Source: Proteiniphilum acetatigenes DSM 18083 (GTDB taxonomy: Bacteria; Bacteroidota; Bacteroidia; Bacteroidales; Dysgonomonadaceae). Taken from it: 64,000 bases of DNA. The DNA is taken from contig NZ_KB905699.1 of NCBI RefSeq assembly GCF_000380985.1, positions 62,001 through 126,000 on the forward strand, in the 5' to 3' direction. Made by a program: the position numbers and the translations under genes. The notes beneath the pieces are model-generated. The model was not told the origin of the DNA, made no database searches, and saw only the letters and a list, made by a program, of their open reading frames with translations. Below are positions 25,901 to 34,470 of the stretch, one piece after another; position 1 is the stretch's first letter; the number at the start of each line of letters is the position of its first letter.

Positions 25901-26526
25901 TCATCCTTTGCGTCAGCACCGGCATACAAGCAACCGATATAGCCTCTTTTAACCGCAATCTGCGCCCATTGTCTGTGATTCCAGTTTGTCAAGAAGACAG
26001 GAAAAGGTCCTTCGCCCGGAGGGACGATCAATTCCAAGGTGAGTTTAGCTTTATGATCAGGGCCAAAAGCTAATTCTACAGTACGGATAGTAATATCCCC
26101 CTCTTTCGTTTCACTTATTATATTGGACTGCAGATTATCCGGTGGGGGTGGTATTGTTCCGGTGATGTAATAAGCAAGTTGTTCTTTCATCCATTCTCTT
26201 TGGTTTTTCCATTGTTCCAGTGTGGTTATGGGAATATTATTCTTTCCTTCGTCCATAACCAAAGGATCAGGTAAAAAAGGAATGGATGGCATTTGATCAA
26301 AGTCTGGTGGAAGTTCTCCAGTTCTGTTAAGCCAATCCTTGAATGTTTTATCAAGATAGGATACCCTTCCTCTTTGAGTTGCATCAGGCGGTAAGAGAGA
26401 TAGTATCCAATCCAATTCGGCTTTTCTTTTTAGTGAATCGGAGTGGTCATTATTCTCCGTTCGTCCGGAATATATATTTGGAATAAAAAATAAGAATAAA
26501 AGTCCTATCAAAACAGACTGTTTCAT
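22912..26526 (-). CDS. Triple-domain exported protein: two alpha/beta-hydrolase esterase domains plus BNR_4 propeller
   Basis: 1204 residues with a Sec signal (ends near IYSGR). Domain 1 (about 60-425) has GHSRNGKTSL with nucleophile Ser257 and an ITGTIPPPP lead-in, like glucuronoyl-esterase/acetyl-xylan-esterase relatives. Domain 2 (about 440-785) is a second hydrolase with GYSLGGTVAL (Ser643) and IASIAPRPVLLVAPLLDKD. Domain 3 (about 795-1204) begins AAWCWFSDPRAIYHNGKKEV, the BNR_4 beta-propeller signature found in some polysaccharide lyases and sugar-binding proteins. It would deacylate an acidic or acetylated glycan while holding it on the propeller. It is transcribed alone at the downstream end of the large minus-strand region. 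Confidence 0.82.
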   Translation of the reverse strand: MKQSVLIGLLFLFFIPNIYSGRTENNDHSDSLKRKAELDWILSLLPPDATQRGRVSYLDKTFKDWLNRTGELPPDFDQMPSIPFLPDPLVMDEGKNNIPITTLEQWKNQREWMKEQLAYYITGTIPPPPDNLQSNIISETKEGDITIRTVELAFGPDHKAKLTLELIVPPGEGPFPVFLTNWNHRQWAQIAVKRGYIGCLYAGADAKDDTEYYSEIWAGQYDFTRLMRRAYGASRAIDYLYTLPYVEKDKIGITGHSRNGKTSLMAAAFDERIGACITSSGGTGAEVPWRYNSHKYDVEDIALLACAQPAWLHPRLRFFIGREHKLPVDQNFFMSLIAPRGLMLSTATYESSSNIFGMEQAFRSAKRTYQFLNAKDNLATISRYGLHGVDANSLEGYIDFFDFIFGRNNRKPENRSFHNYSFEKWLEITNEKIEPSDYKIVEKDFSSYKSNTPHHIEKWEKERKTIKDNIRWILGNEPAGAINRGPKSLKDGGIGEQSIGTLLKRPHETNSMKIMAITPYKGFGENLFGYLYYPVDSKGNIKDAKLPIVIYLHEYDYSKGFSTKGYDHEIQSVFENLTRMGFGVLSFDMLGFGNRMEEGLYFYERYPKWSKMGKMVTDVRSAVDAASHLDFVDNSKIFVAGYSLGGTVALLSAAMDERIAGVVSIAGFTPMRTNKLDRGTEGIKAYSHLHGTIPKLGFFAGHEDRIPVDFDEIIASIAPRPVLLVAPLLDKDIHIEDIRSCVEDVERIYDLHKVKDNIQLFIPNDYNRFSTISREHMYEWLAPHRFSQQNDIDKNDKILLSEDAAWCWFSDPRAIYHNGKKEVVYFSYINSNGDVIIKSMELGSKKTDEFTLHKALQIDDHNVPGLLMLPDGKLLAFYCQHNGNIFTRKSKAAENISEWEEETILLKRDDKNRYCYVNPVMLSEENNRIYLFGRNIVRNSSGTYSDTRTYCIYSDDLGLTWSKEFNILDNLGLNSRQYLKVASDNKSRIDFLFTNGHPGEGDNISVYHMYYEKDNFRQTNGTYITSFEKDIPIGINKINKIYDADATSVRAWIWDIVLDKENRPVVTYALYPSFTNHQYYYARWNGKEWINTKIVDAGKYITIIKPGEKLREPHYSGGIVLDHNNPDKIFLSRQIDDKFEIEKRVIGKNGEQRIQLITSNSKADNIRPFVISRKNQGPSILLWMEGHYYHYTDFNTNLNYRDIK

Positions 26527-26629
26527 AATTTCAAGTTTTTATCTTATCATATAAAACATTAGCAAAACGTAAAAACTACATCCCAAAAATGCCATCTACT
26601 TGTAGTTCCTGATTCCATATATCAGACTG

Positions 26630-27712
26630 TTATTTGTCAAAGCCAAAAAGCGTCAGACACTTATGGAAAATATCCGTGTTTTGATAAATGCCTGTAAATT
26701 TCTGGGCACCGGCACCAAAAGTATATATCGGAACAGGGACAGCTGTATGTCCTTTGGTTGTAAATTCTGCTTTCACCTCCCCTTTGACTACATTTCCTCC
26801 ATTCAAACCCATGCCACCTGTTTCATGATCGGCTGTAATTATTATGAGTGTATGAGGGTCGGTTTCTGCATAATCCAAAGCAACCTTAACGGCACGATCA
26901 AAATCCAATACTTCATTGATTATCCCTTCAGTATTGTTTCTATGTCCTTCACTATCAATCAATGATCCTTCTACCATAAGAAAGAACCCTTTTTCATTAT
27001 TTTTTAAAATGTCGATCGCTTTTCCAACGGATTCTGGAAGAGCTTCCCCTCGTTTGGGATAAGCTGCGAGATGTACATCTGCAAGAAAGGCGACAAGCTT
27101 CTCTGCATTACTTTCTTTAATGCTATTCATGTTATAAACCACCTCATATCCCTTCTTTTTTAATCGATCAGTAAGATTTACCTTATCGGATCTATCCTCA
27201 AAATTTTTACGCCCACCTCCAATTAATACTGTAAAGTCGGTTTTCAGGAAATCTTCAGCGATCTCTTCTACCATACTACGCTTTGGTTGATGGGCTATAA
27301 ATGATGCAGGTGTAGCATGTGTCACGTCGCACGAAACAACAATACCTGTGGAGAGTCCGTTTTCAACAGCATATTGCAAGATAGACTTTACAGGTGTATT
27401 GTTAGTGTCCATACCTATGGTTCCGTTATTGGTTTTAACCCCGCATGCTATTGCGGTTCCTGCTGCTGCCGAATCAGTAATATAATTGTTTGCCGAGTAA
27501 GTCTGGCAAAGCCCTACATATGTACATCTTTCGATATTTAGCGAACCATTATTTGCCGTGAGGCCGGCATACATCTGGCTGGTGCCCATTCCATCTCCAA
27601 TAAGAAGAATAATGTTTTTAACTGCCGGATTATCATTCCTCTGTGATGCAAATATTGTAAAGTACTGACAATTGAGAATGATTATAGATAATAAGATTGA
27701 TACGACTCTCAT
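26630..27712 (-). CDS. Alkaline phosphatase
   Basis: Periplasmic phosphomonoesterase of 360 residues with a signal peptide (ends near FASQ). Motifs in order are IILLIGDGMGTSQM with the metal Asp, ITDSAAAGTAIACG with nucleophile Ser81, DVTHATPASFIAHQ, GGGRKNF, MVEGSLIDSEGHRNN and ITADHETGGMGLNGG, then KGHTAVPVPIY with the last metal His. All ligands are present. Its place in a glycan region suggests removal of phosphate from sugar substituents, but a plain phosphate-scavenging role is possible. Confidence 0.93.
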   Translation of the reverse strand: MRVVSILLSIIILNCQYFTIFASQRNDNPAVKNIILLIGDGMGTSQMYAGLTANNGSLNIERCTYVGLCQTYSANNYITDSAAAGTAIACGVKTNNGTIGMDTNNTPVKSILQYAVENGLSTGIVVSCDVTHATPASFIAHQPKRSMVEEIAEDFLKTDFTVLIGGGRKNFEDRSDKVNLTDRLKKKGYEVVYNMNSIKESNAEKLVAFLADVHLAAYPKRGEALPESVGKAIDILKNNEKGFFLMVEGSLIDSEGHRNNTEGIINEVLDFDRAVKVALDYAETDPHTLIIITADHETGGMGLNGGNVVKGEVKAEFTTKGHTAVPVPIYTFGAGAQKFTGIYQNTDIFHKCLTLFGFDK

Positions 27713-27830
27713 TTTATTAAATTTTTCCGTAAAATATTTTTTTAATAGAAGGATGAATATTTATAAAACTAACTCTTATTTATTAACTATGTAATAAAAA
27801 AATAGTAGAATCTTATGAAGAGCATTGAAA

Positions 27831-28580
27831 TTACAGTTCTCGAATCATAATGTTTTTGTAATAAATTTGATTGCCATGATCCTGAATGAGAATATGACCA
27901 TCTCTTTTTGTACCAAAGTCACTGTAATTTTTAAATTTGGTTCCCTCTACTAATTTTTTAAATTCCAGAGAATCAATATCTACATTCAGTACTACCTCTC
28001 CGTTTAACCAATGTTCAATTTTATTCCCCTGAACCCTGATCTTCATGGAATTCCACTTGCCTAGAGGCTTGATGTTTTTGTTCTTATCGGGTGCATATAA
28101 CAGATATAATGCTGCTGTGGAACCTTTTTCGTCATCAAAACCAGGTATTTCATCCTGATGAAAATCATCGATTATCTGGTATTCAAATCCTATCCATTCC
28201 ATTCTTCCATTTTCGTTATTTTCCATTTGATGGACAAAATATTTCACCCCCGAGTTGACAAGCTTTGTCATTTTAAATTCCAGTTTTAATTCAAAATCAG
28301 CATATTTTTTCTTCGTTATAATATCACCTCCCTTCCTTCCGGGTAGAAGAATTAGCTCTTTCTTTTTAATTTGCCATCCTTCATTTGGAAAGGGTGTTTT
28401 GCGGATACTTGTCCAATATACTGTGTCTTTGGCAGTCTTGAAAAGAGGTTGCCAGCAGCCATTGGTTTTGTAACTCTTCTCATTATTTGTTACCGTATGA
28501 TTGTAGATATCCTTTGCGGTGATTTGTATAGAAAAGCAACTTAGTATGACGACGAAAAAAAACTTGTAGATCAAATGCAT
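27831..28580 (-). CDS. DUF1080 (3-keto-disaccharide hydrolase family) exported protein
   Basis: 249 residues with a Sec signal (FFFVVILSCFSIQITAK). The concanavalin-like DUF1080 fold shows as GGDIITKKKYADFELKLEFK, NSGVKYFVHQ, EYQIIDDFHQDE, WNSMKIRVQGNKIEHWLNGE and GHILIQDHGNQIYYKNI. Some members of this family cleave 3-keto-glycosides made by Gfo/Idh/MocA oxidoreductases. Four exported oxidoreductases of that type are 19-25 kb away on the same strand, which makes that role attractive here. The substrate is unknown. Confidence 0.87.
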   Translation of the reverse strand: MHLIYKFFFVVILSCFSIQITAKDIYNHTVTNNEKSYKTNGCWQPLFKTAKDTVYWTSIRKTPFPNEGWQIKKKELILLPGRKGGDIITKKKYADFELKLEFKMTKLVNSGVKYFVHQMENNENGRMEWIGFEYQIIDDFHQDEIPGFDDEKGSTAALYLLYAPDKNKNIKPLGKWNSMKIRVQGNKIEHWLNGEVVLNVDIDSLEFKKLVEGTKFKNYSDFGTKRDGHILIQDHGNQIYYKNIMIREL

Positions 28581-28630
28581 AGATATAAAGAATTATTAGT
28601 TGTTACATATCTGAACAATGTAAATGGTTG

Positions 28631-31000
28631 TTATGAAATGATATCATCTCCGGAAACTAATTTCCACGTCTTTCCTCCATCTGACGACATCAGCAAGACC
28701 CTGTGGGAATATTTTCTGTCATTCCTGTAAAACCAGTATGTAGACCAGTAATCATAGGAGATAAAGAGTCGCCCTCTACGGTCAATAGTCAGGCGATGAC
28801 GGAAGTTACTGTAATGGGCTAAAGGTGCTTGTATCAATATTTGAGGCTCTGACCATTCTTCCCCTTGTTTTTTAGACATATACGCTAACGTTGCATAATG
28901 TGTATCGGGAAAAGGTTCTATATTATGCTGCCAGTATCGGAAAATGGTATGTAATGTATTCTCCTGGTCAGTGACAAGACCTAAATATGTTTGTGTTGAG
29001 TGAGGGATCTTTGGATCCAATAGGGATTCAGCTTTTGTCCAACCATTACTGACACTGAGAGGTTGTAAAGATCTTGCATATTGAAAAGGCCTGCCGTGTG
29101 TGCCTGTCAGTACGTGTATAAAGCCTTCACTGTCCATAGTGATACCGGGGATATTATGTATATCGTTCGGTGGAGGCCCAAATCCAACTAGAACGGGAGT
29201 AGTTAACGTTCTCGTTTTCTTGTCATACATACAGACAAAAACAGGTACACCCGGTATTTCTTCCCTGCTGATGTTTACGTTTGAGACCTCTCCCCAAACC
29301 ATGAAAATTTTATCTTTATGAGATACGACTGATGAGGGGAGTCCTGAATGTGATGAAACACCGAGGCATTTGTCGGAAATTAAAACGGGCTGTTCCCATT
29401 CAATACCCTCCTTTGTTTTTTGGGGGATTAGCAGTTCCAGATTTCCATGTCTTCTCCAAAAATGTTGTCTATCTGCGCCGGTACGTGTATATTTCATGAC
29501 AGGGGGTGGACCATCCGGTCTATTATGACCGGAAAAGTGCTCTATGTCGAAACCTGTGCCGGGTGAGCCGGGAATGGCGTACGGTCTAAAGGTGAACCCT
29601 TTATCGGTCGAGTGTAATAAGACCGTCTCATTATTTTTACGACCTAGTACATATACATCTCCATCCGAATCAAACGCGGCGATCGAACTTTGAAGACTTC
29701 CGGTAGATGTTTCATTCCATTTGCCATTATGGTAGGATAATATACTGTTATCAGATAAGACGAAAGGTTTATTATCGACGTTAAAATAAGGTTGGTTATT
29801 CACAGGATAATCAGGGGAATATCCGTATTGTTCTTGTTCATGAAAATAGGGTTTAAGTACGATAGGTATGTTCAAAGAAGGAGCCTCATCCTGTTTTTGC
29901 ATTTTAGCATGTAAGGTAGAGTAAGTAGTAAATTTACCAGATGTTGCACGCAGGTGTACCGATTGATCTTTCTTATTTCCTTCCCAACTTAATATTACTT
30001 CTTGTCCCTGATTAGGATTGAGCTCAATTTCCTTATGGGATAGTTTTACATTCCATTTTTTTTCAGGGAATTCTAATTCCAACCTGACTTTTTTAGGAAT
30101 GGCGCCGTTATTGTGAATTTTAAATACGGCAGATTGTTGATCGTCTTGTTCGCTGTAGGATGTATGACTATAGGGTGTTATTAACCAGCGATTGTCATGA
30201 AGATTAAACCAACTTTCGATATTGGGAGTCCAGAATGCTCCACCGGGATATTCACTGAAATAATCGGATCTATAATTAATATCCCATCGTGTTACCCCCT
30301 CTATTTCCACTTTAGCATGTGCCTTTGGAAAGTGAAGCTTCCAGGGAGTTGCAGCTCTTTCGCCATCTGTGATATGGTAAAAAGCAGTATCATTTTTAAC
30401 CTCTAATGATGCAATATTCTGATCTTTTGCATCCTTGAGGTCTATTGTATTTATGTCATCCGGCAATTCGGTAATGAGTATATCAAATCCTCCCCGTTGA
30501 GGTAAAAAACATAAATCTGTTTCTTTTTCCGGATCAGCCAGTATAATGGGTTCTTCGTGATGTCGATCTTTATGCCCCCTTGAGGTTTCAATTATGTATT
30601 TCTCACAATTTGTTCTGAACCTCCAGGCTATGTTTTCACCATATCGATCATTTGATACTGTAACCATAACTGCATACATGCCGGGTCTATCCACATGTGT
30701 TTCCAGACGTATAATTTGATTGTCACTATTGTCAGAAGTATTCAAATCTTGTATCACTCTTCTGTCGGGACCGACAAAAACTGCCCGTAGAGTTTTTGAT
30801 CGGCTGTTGTCCGTCAGATATTCTTTCTCTATTTCGACAGCGAGAGCTCCTTTGTGTGCATTAATAAAAATACCGCCGCAGCCTCCAAATTTCGGAGTCC
30901 ATTCACCTATTGGGCGGTTATCTTTATTTATATCCGACGATGTGCATGAGGTTTGTAACCCTAAAATCATCAATAAAATAGCAGTCAGGAAGTGTTTCAT
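28631..31000 (-). CDS. BNR_4-type beta-propeller lipoprotein with N-terminal beta-sandwich domains
   Basis: 789 residues with a lipoprotein signal (LGLQTSCTSS). The first 390 residues are beta-rich, with no motif I recognise except a possible jelly roll. The second half is a propeller with repeated Asp-box-like stretches (LHSTDKGFTF, MSSDGGKTWK) and HSGLPSSVVSHKDKIFMVWG, GITMDSEGFIHVLTG and RLTIDRRGRLFISYDYW, as in BNR_4 proteins. Related proteins include polysaccharide lyases and neuraminidase-like enzymes, so a surface lyase or glycan-binding role is likely. It is downstream of the SusC/D operon terminator and probably begins its own transcript with the DUF1080 gene. Confidence 0.65.
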   Translation of the reverse strand: MKHFLTAILLMILGLQTSCTSSDINKDNRPIGEWTPKFGGCGGIFINAHKGALAVEIEKEYLTDNSRSKTLRAVFVGPDRRVIQDLNTSDNSDNQIIRLETHVDRPGMYAVMVTVSNDRYGENIAWRFRTNCEKYIIETSRGHKDRHHEEPIILADPEKETDLCFLPQRGGFDILITELPDDINTIDLKDAKDQNIASLEVKNDTAFYHITDGERAATPWKLHFPKAHAKVEIEGVTRWDINYRSDYFSEYPGGAFWTPNIESWFNLHDNRWLITPYSHTSYSEQDDQQSAVFKIHNNGAIPKKVRLELEFPEKKWNVKLSHKEIELNPNQGQEVILSWEGNKKDQSVHLRATSGKFTTYSTLHAKMQKQDEAPSLNIPIVLKPYFHEQEQYGYSPDYPVNNQPYFNVDNKPFVLSDNSILSYHNGKWNETSTGSLQSSIAAFDSDGDVYVLGRKNNETVLLHSTDKGFTFRPYAIPGSPGTGFDIEHFSGHNRPDGPPPVMKYTRTGADRQHFWRRHGNLELLIPQKTKEGIEWEQPVLISDKCLGVSSHSGLPSSVVSHKDKIFMVWGEVSNVNISREEIPGVPVFVCMYDKKTRTLTTPVLVGFGPPPNDIHNIPGITMDSEGFIHVLTGTHGRPFQYARSLQPLSVSNGWTKAESLLDPKIPHSTQTYLGLVTDQENTLHTIFRYWQHNIEPFPDTHYATLAYMSKKQGEEWSEPQILIQAPLAHYSNFRHRLTIDRRGRLFISYDYWSTYWFYRNDRKYSHRVLLMSSDGGKTWKLVSGDDIIS

Positions 31001-31140
31001 ATGATTAAATATTCAGTTGTATATTAAAGTGTATGGAGTTGAAATCATCCGGTTCCCGAACGCTGTTTCTCGTCAAAGCGAGCAAACAAGTTCAAGTGCG
31101 AAGAATTAGTGGAGTCAATTAACCTTTCAAAAAATTAAGT

Positions 31141-31171
31141 TCACTCCGGAAAGTCAAAATTTCCGGAGTGA
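31141..31171 (-). terminator. Rho-independent terminator of the second SusC/D operon
   Basis: A perfect 12-base GC-containing stem (31141-31152 with 31160-31171) and a 7-base loop. On the minus strand it is followed by ACTTAATTTTTTG. It sits 22 bases after the stop codon of the last gene of the SusC/D operon. Confidence 0.9.
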
Positions 31172-31193
31172 GATTAATTTCTACATCATTATC

Positions 31194-32177
31194 CTACATC
31201 GGGTATCTTTTAATACTGATAGTCATTGTTCGTGCATTATTATTCACACTATTGACATAGATATATGCCCGGTATTTGTTATCAGCCGTTTGAGTCCAAA
31301 TACCGTATTCAGCTCTTAAATCTATCGAATAATTGGGAGCATCAGAGATATTCAAGGTCTCAAAATCCTTATCATCAATATATTCACCGAATTGTAATCG
31401 TGCTAAATGCCGATCTCTTAATCCATATGTTTTTTGAATCAATGTGGAGTTGTTTATACCTGACGGGATAACTTTCCCTTGTAAAAACTCAGCATTTGCA
31501 TCTGGTGAAATTAAAGCATGGTTAAAAGAAATTCCCGGGAGAGACCTGTATAGATAAACTAAATCGATCTTGTCTGTTCTTGATGAAATTTCTGTTTCAT
31601 CGTAGACCTCCATATCGGCAATAGAAAAATAGCATTTATTATCGTTTGATAAAACAATGTCTCTTTTCATATCCATTTTTGTTACTTGATAAGGCCCCAT
31701 TTGATAAGAGACACTTTCTCCAGTACTGGCAGTAGATGAAAATGTAAAGCTGACTGACTTACCTCTTGCACTTTCCGGAATTTTATAATAATACCTGAGT
31801 GTGGCTGCACAAGTATCTTTTGTGAAAGTTATTTTTGTGATATTATCGGTAGTTATGGAAGGTTCAGCTATAATGACTCCGATATCACTCCCTCCTTGAT
31901 TAGTATGATAGGTCCGGTGCTCTAAAAAAGTTCCTTCTTCACCGGCTATGGATGCTTCCACTTCTGCAGTGAGAATCTTCCCTCTATCATATCCTAAGGC
32001 CATTGCATAGGCAAACTCAAGATCAAGTCCAATCACATTAGGTCCTATGGATCTTTTGATGCAATCATTCTGGAATTCAGCATTCGCCTCCGGTACAGTA
32101 TATTCATTACTCTCGCATGAAATCAATATAAGAGAGAGCGATAATATTATAATGGATATTTTGTATTTTACACACAT
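31194..32177 (-). CDS. Operon lipoprotein, DUF4466-like, last gene of SusC/D operon
   Basis: 327 residues with a lipoprotein signal (LILISCESN). It is beta-rich with no catalytic motif. ANAEFQNDCIKRSIGPNV, AYAMALGYDRGK and the C-terminal YIYVNSVNNNARTMTISIKRYPM resemble DUF4466 proteins, which occur next to SusD genes. The stop of the preceding gene is 4 bases upstream. It is probably a surface glycan-binding component of the uptake complex; the family match is from memory and moderately sure. Confidence 0.6.
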   Translation of the reverse strand: MCVKYKISIIILSLSLILISCESNEYTVPEANAEFQNDCIKRSIGPNVIGLDLEFAYAMALGYDRGKILTAEVEASIAGEEGTFLEHRTYHTNQGGSDIGVIIAEPSITTDNITKITFTKDTCAATLRYYYKIPESARGKSVSFTFSSTASTGESVSYQMGPYQVTKMDMKRDIVLSNDNKCYFSIADMEVYDETEISSRTDKIDLVYLYRSLPGISFNHALISPDANAEFLQGKVIPSGINNSTLIQKTYGLRDRHLARLQFGEYIDDKDFETLNISDAPNYSIDLRAEYGIWTQTADNKYRAYIYVNSVNNNARTMTISIKRYPM

Positions 32178-32181
32178 AACA

Positions 32182-32583
32182 TTAAGGATTTAATTGTTGA
32201 ACAGCTATTTTTACAGTGTAAACTTTTCTTACTTGCCGATTACCTGAGATAACAGTCCACTGTTTGGGTGAGTTTAAATTAGAGAAGTCTGTCCATCCTG
32301 TGATCTTAGGTTCTAATTTAGCATCTGTTACCAGGCTAAACTGGGGCCATAGTTTCTTCAAATCAGTACCCCAACGAACTTCAACATCTATTGTTTGAGC
32401 TAAAGTATCAATAACAGCATTTTTCGTTCTGACGGTTTGGTAATCTGTTCCTAATAATTCAAAGTTACTTACATAGCACTCTGCCCGGTCAGTTATCAAT
32501 AACCCGTCTTCATCAATAGGATAGTCATAACAGCTTTGTAAACAGACAGCTACTAATAATATTAAGATACTATATTTTTTCAT
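32182..32583 (-). CDS. Small DUF5018-like lipoprotein in SusE position
   Basis: 133 residues with a lipoprotein signal (VCLQSCYDY). A single beta-sandwich with VSNFELLGTDYQTVRTKNAV, VEVRWGTDLKKLWPQFSL and KVYTVKIAVQ matches the DUF5018 pattern also repeated in the SusE-position protein of the fructan locus. It follows susD by 27 bases and precedes the DUF4466-like gene by 4. It is likely an accessory surface glycan-binding subunit. Confidence 0.7.
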   Translation of the reverse strand: MKKYSILILLVAVCLQSCYDYPIDEDGLLITDRAECYVSNFELLGTDYQTVRTKNAVIDTLAQTIDVEVRWGTDLKKLWPQFSLVTDAKLEPKITGWTDFSNLNSPKQWTVISGNRQVRKVYTVKIAVQQLNP

Positions 32584-32610
32584 ACATCATTTTTTTACGA
32601 GGTTAATATT

Positions 32611-34449
32611 TTACATCCAAGGTCTGTTTTGAGTCAAATTCGGATTTCTATCCCTTTCCGCAGGTGGAATCCGATAGATATAGCATTGTTCATATGACCT
32701 TTCAGAGGCATTATTAAAATACCTGTTTATTTGAGCTCCATGTGAGTCAATACGCCATACACCTTCAGAATAGGGCTCTCCCCATACCCTCTCCAATGCT
32801 CTCCAACGGCGTAGATCAAAGGGGCGATGTCCTTCTCCTAATAACTCAACAATTCTTTCTTGTTCAATTGCGTCAAAAAAGTCCTCTTTAGTGGCATATT
32901 TCTGCGGCTTTAGTGGAGGAAGTTTTCCCCGGTACCTTACTTTATTTACCAGTTCAACGGCATCCTGTTGAGGACCATAAGCCTCATTGGTTGCTTCGGC
33001 ATACATTAAATAAACATCGGCTAATCTCATAACGGGCCAGGCATAATCTCCGGAGGCCCGATCTTCTCCGGGGTAGTTTCGTAGAAATTTTCGATAAACA
33101 TATCCGGATCTTGCGGTTCCATGTCCCGTATATGTAATATATTCTACTCCATCTATTACAATGGGAGCTGTCCATGTATTATATATGAACGGAGTCCATC
33201 CGGCATACTGAAAATCCACTATACCCATAATCATTTCGTAATCCCACAGGATGGAAGACTTCATTCTGTAATCTCTGTCGGCATAGCTCTGCGGATTCAA
33301 TGCAGAGTTTTCAGCTGTTCTGGCATCGGGATTGGTCGGATGCATCGGTATCAATGGCTCACAAAAATCTCCGGTGATAATGGATTGGTATCTGTCTGCT
33401 ATTTCATAACGGGGAAATACCTGTAGTTGGCTATTCATGAGTTGACGTCCACCAAGAGCTCTCATTAATGATTCACCTTGCCCTGAGCCTTGTCCACCAT
33501 GCGTGAAACACATGAGTACTTCTGAATTTCCATTTGCAGGCGGTATAAACAGGTGAAAATAATTAGGAAGAATTTCAGCTTTTCCTAATTCGTCAATCTC
33601 TCCCGGTTCTCCATTCCTGAATAATATTAATCCGAAATCTTGGATAACCTTTTTTAAATCATTTGCGGCACCTATATACGCTTCTCTGGCTTCCTCCTTA
33701 TCAGGGGTGAAGCCATCCAGTTCAGGCCATCCAAAATTATTCCATGAAGCCCAATAGAGTTGTAATTTCCCTCTGAAAGCCAAAGCTGCAGGTTTTGCAG
33801 CACGACCTAAAACCGGAATTTGATCCGGCAGTTTTTCAAATGCGTAGGTGAAATCTGCATATATTGAGTCTTTGACTTGTTTCAATGGTGTTCTTGTCAT
33901 ATGCTCCACTTCAGAGTTATCATAAATAATTCTACCAATATACGGAACATCACCCCATAGGGAAATTAATCTAAAATAGATCATACCTCTTAATAAGCGG
34001 GCTTCGCCTATTACGGTCTCAAGTTCACGTATTATTTCCGGGGAAGTGTGATTGGGAAGCATTTTTTCTACATTTTCAATTACATAGTTTGTTCGATGTA
34101 CTCCCCCGTAAAGATATCTGTACATAGAATCAAAAGAACCTCCATAACCGCTTGGGTTAAAATTTCCATTAGTGAATCCGTCAGATCTTACAATCGCTGT
34201 GGTATTTAAAACTCTCTGGTATTCTCCCTGGCCGTCCCACCATAAATCCCACTCAAATAATGATCGGACATCCGCGTAAGCACCCATCAAGGCAGTTGTT
34301 GCATCGTCGGTGGTTTGCCAAAAAGCAGCAGCACCTAATTCGGTGGTAGGTTGGCGATTTAAGAAATCGTCATTACACGAAAAGCATAATAGTATGATGA
34401 TAACTGGTAATACTCTTTTCATACCTGTAGGAAATATTTTTCTTTTCAT
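32611..34449 (-). CDS. SusD/RagB family nutrient-binding lipoprotein (second locus)
   Basis: 612 residues with a lipoprotein signal (ILLCFSCNDDF) followed by LNRQPTTELGAAAFW, the family start. IGEARLLRGMIYFRLISLWGD, RAAKPAALAFRGKLQLYWA, MRLADVYLMYAEATNEAYG and RPFDLRRWRALERVWGEP are diagnostic TPR-like and C-terminal motifs. It is longer than the fructan-locus SusD, suggesting a larger or branched ligand. It starts 21 bases after the susC stop. Confidence 0.94.
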   Translation of the reverse strand: MKRKIFPTGMKRVLPVIIILLCFSCNDDFLNRQPTTELGAAAFWQTTDDATTALMGAYADVRSLFEWDLWWDGQGEYQRVLNTTAIVRSDGFTNGNFNPSGYGGSFDSMYRYLYGGVHRTNYVIENVEKMLPNHTSPEIIRELETVIGEARLLRGMIYFRLISLWGDVPYIGRIIYDNSEVEHMTRTPLKQVKDSIYADFTYAFEKLPDQIPVLGRAAKPAALAFRGKLQLYWASWNNFGWPELDGFTPDKEEAREAYIGAANDLKKVIQDFGLILFRNGEPGEIDELGKAEILPNYFHLFIPPANGNSEVLMCFTHGGQGSGQGESLMRALGGRQLMNSQLQVFPRYEIADRYQSIITGDFCEPLIPMHPTNPDARTAENSALNPQSYADRDYRMKSSILWDYEMIMGIVDFQYAGWTPFIYNTWTAPIVIDGVEYITYTGHGTARSGYVYRKFLRNYPGEDRASGDYAWPVMRLADVYLMYAEATNEAYGPQQDAVELVNKVRYRGKLPPLKPQKYATKEDFFDAIEQERIVELLGEGHRPFDLRRWRALERVWGEPYSEGVWRIDSHGAQINRYFNNASERSYEQCYIYRIPPAERDRNPNLTQNRPWM

Positions 34450-34470
34450 ATCTTTAATTTTTTATTTTAT

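Noticed and set aside
31045-31100. Another copy of the dispersed intergenic repeat
   Set aside because: Only short words (gctcg, gttcaag) agree; the core cannot be aligned over its length.
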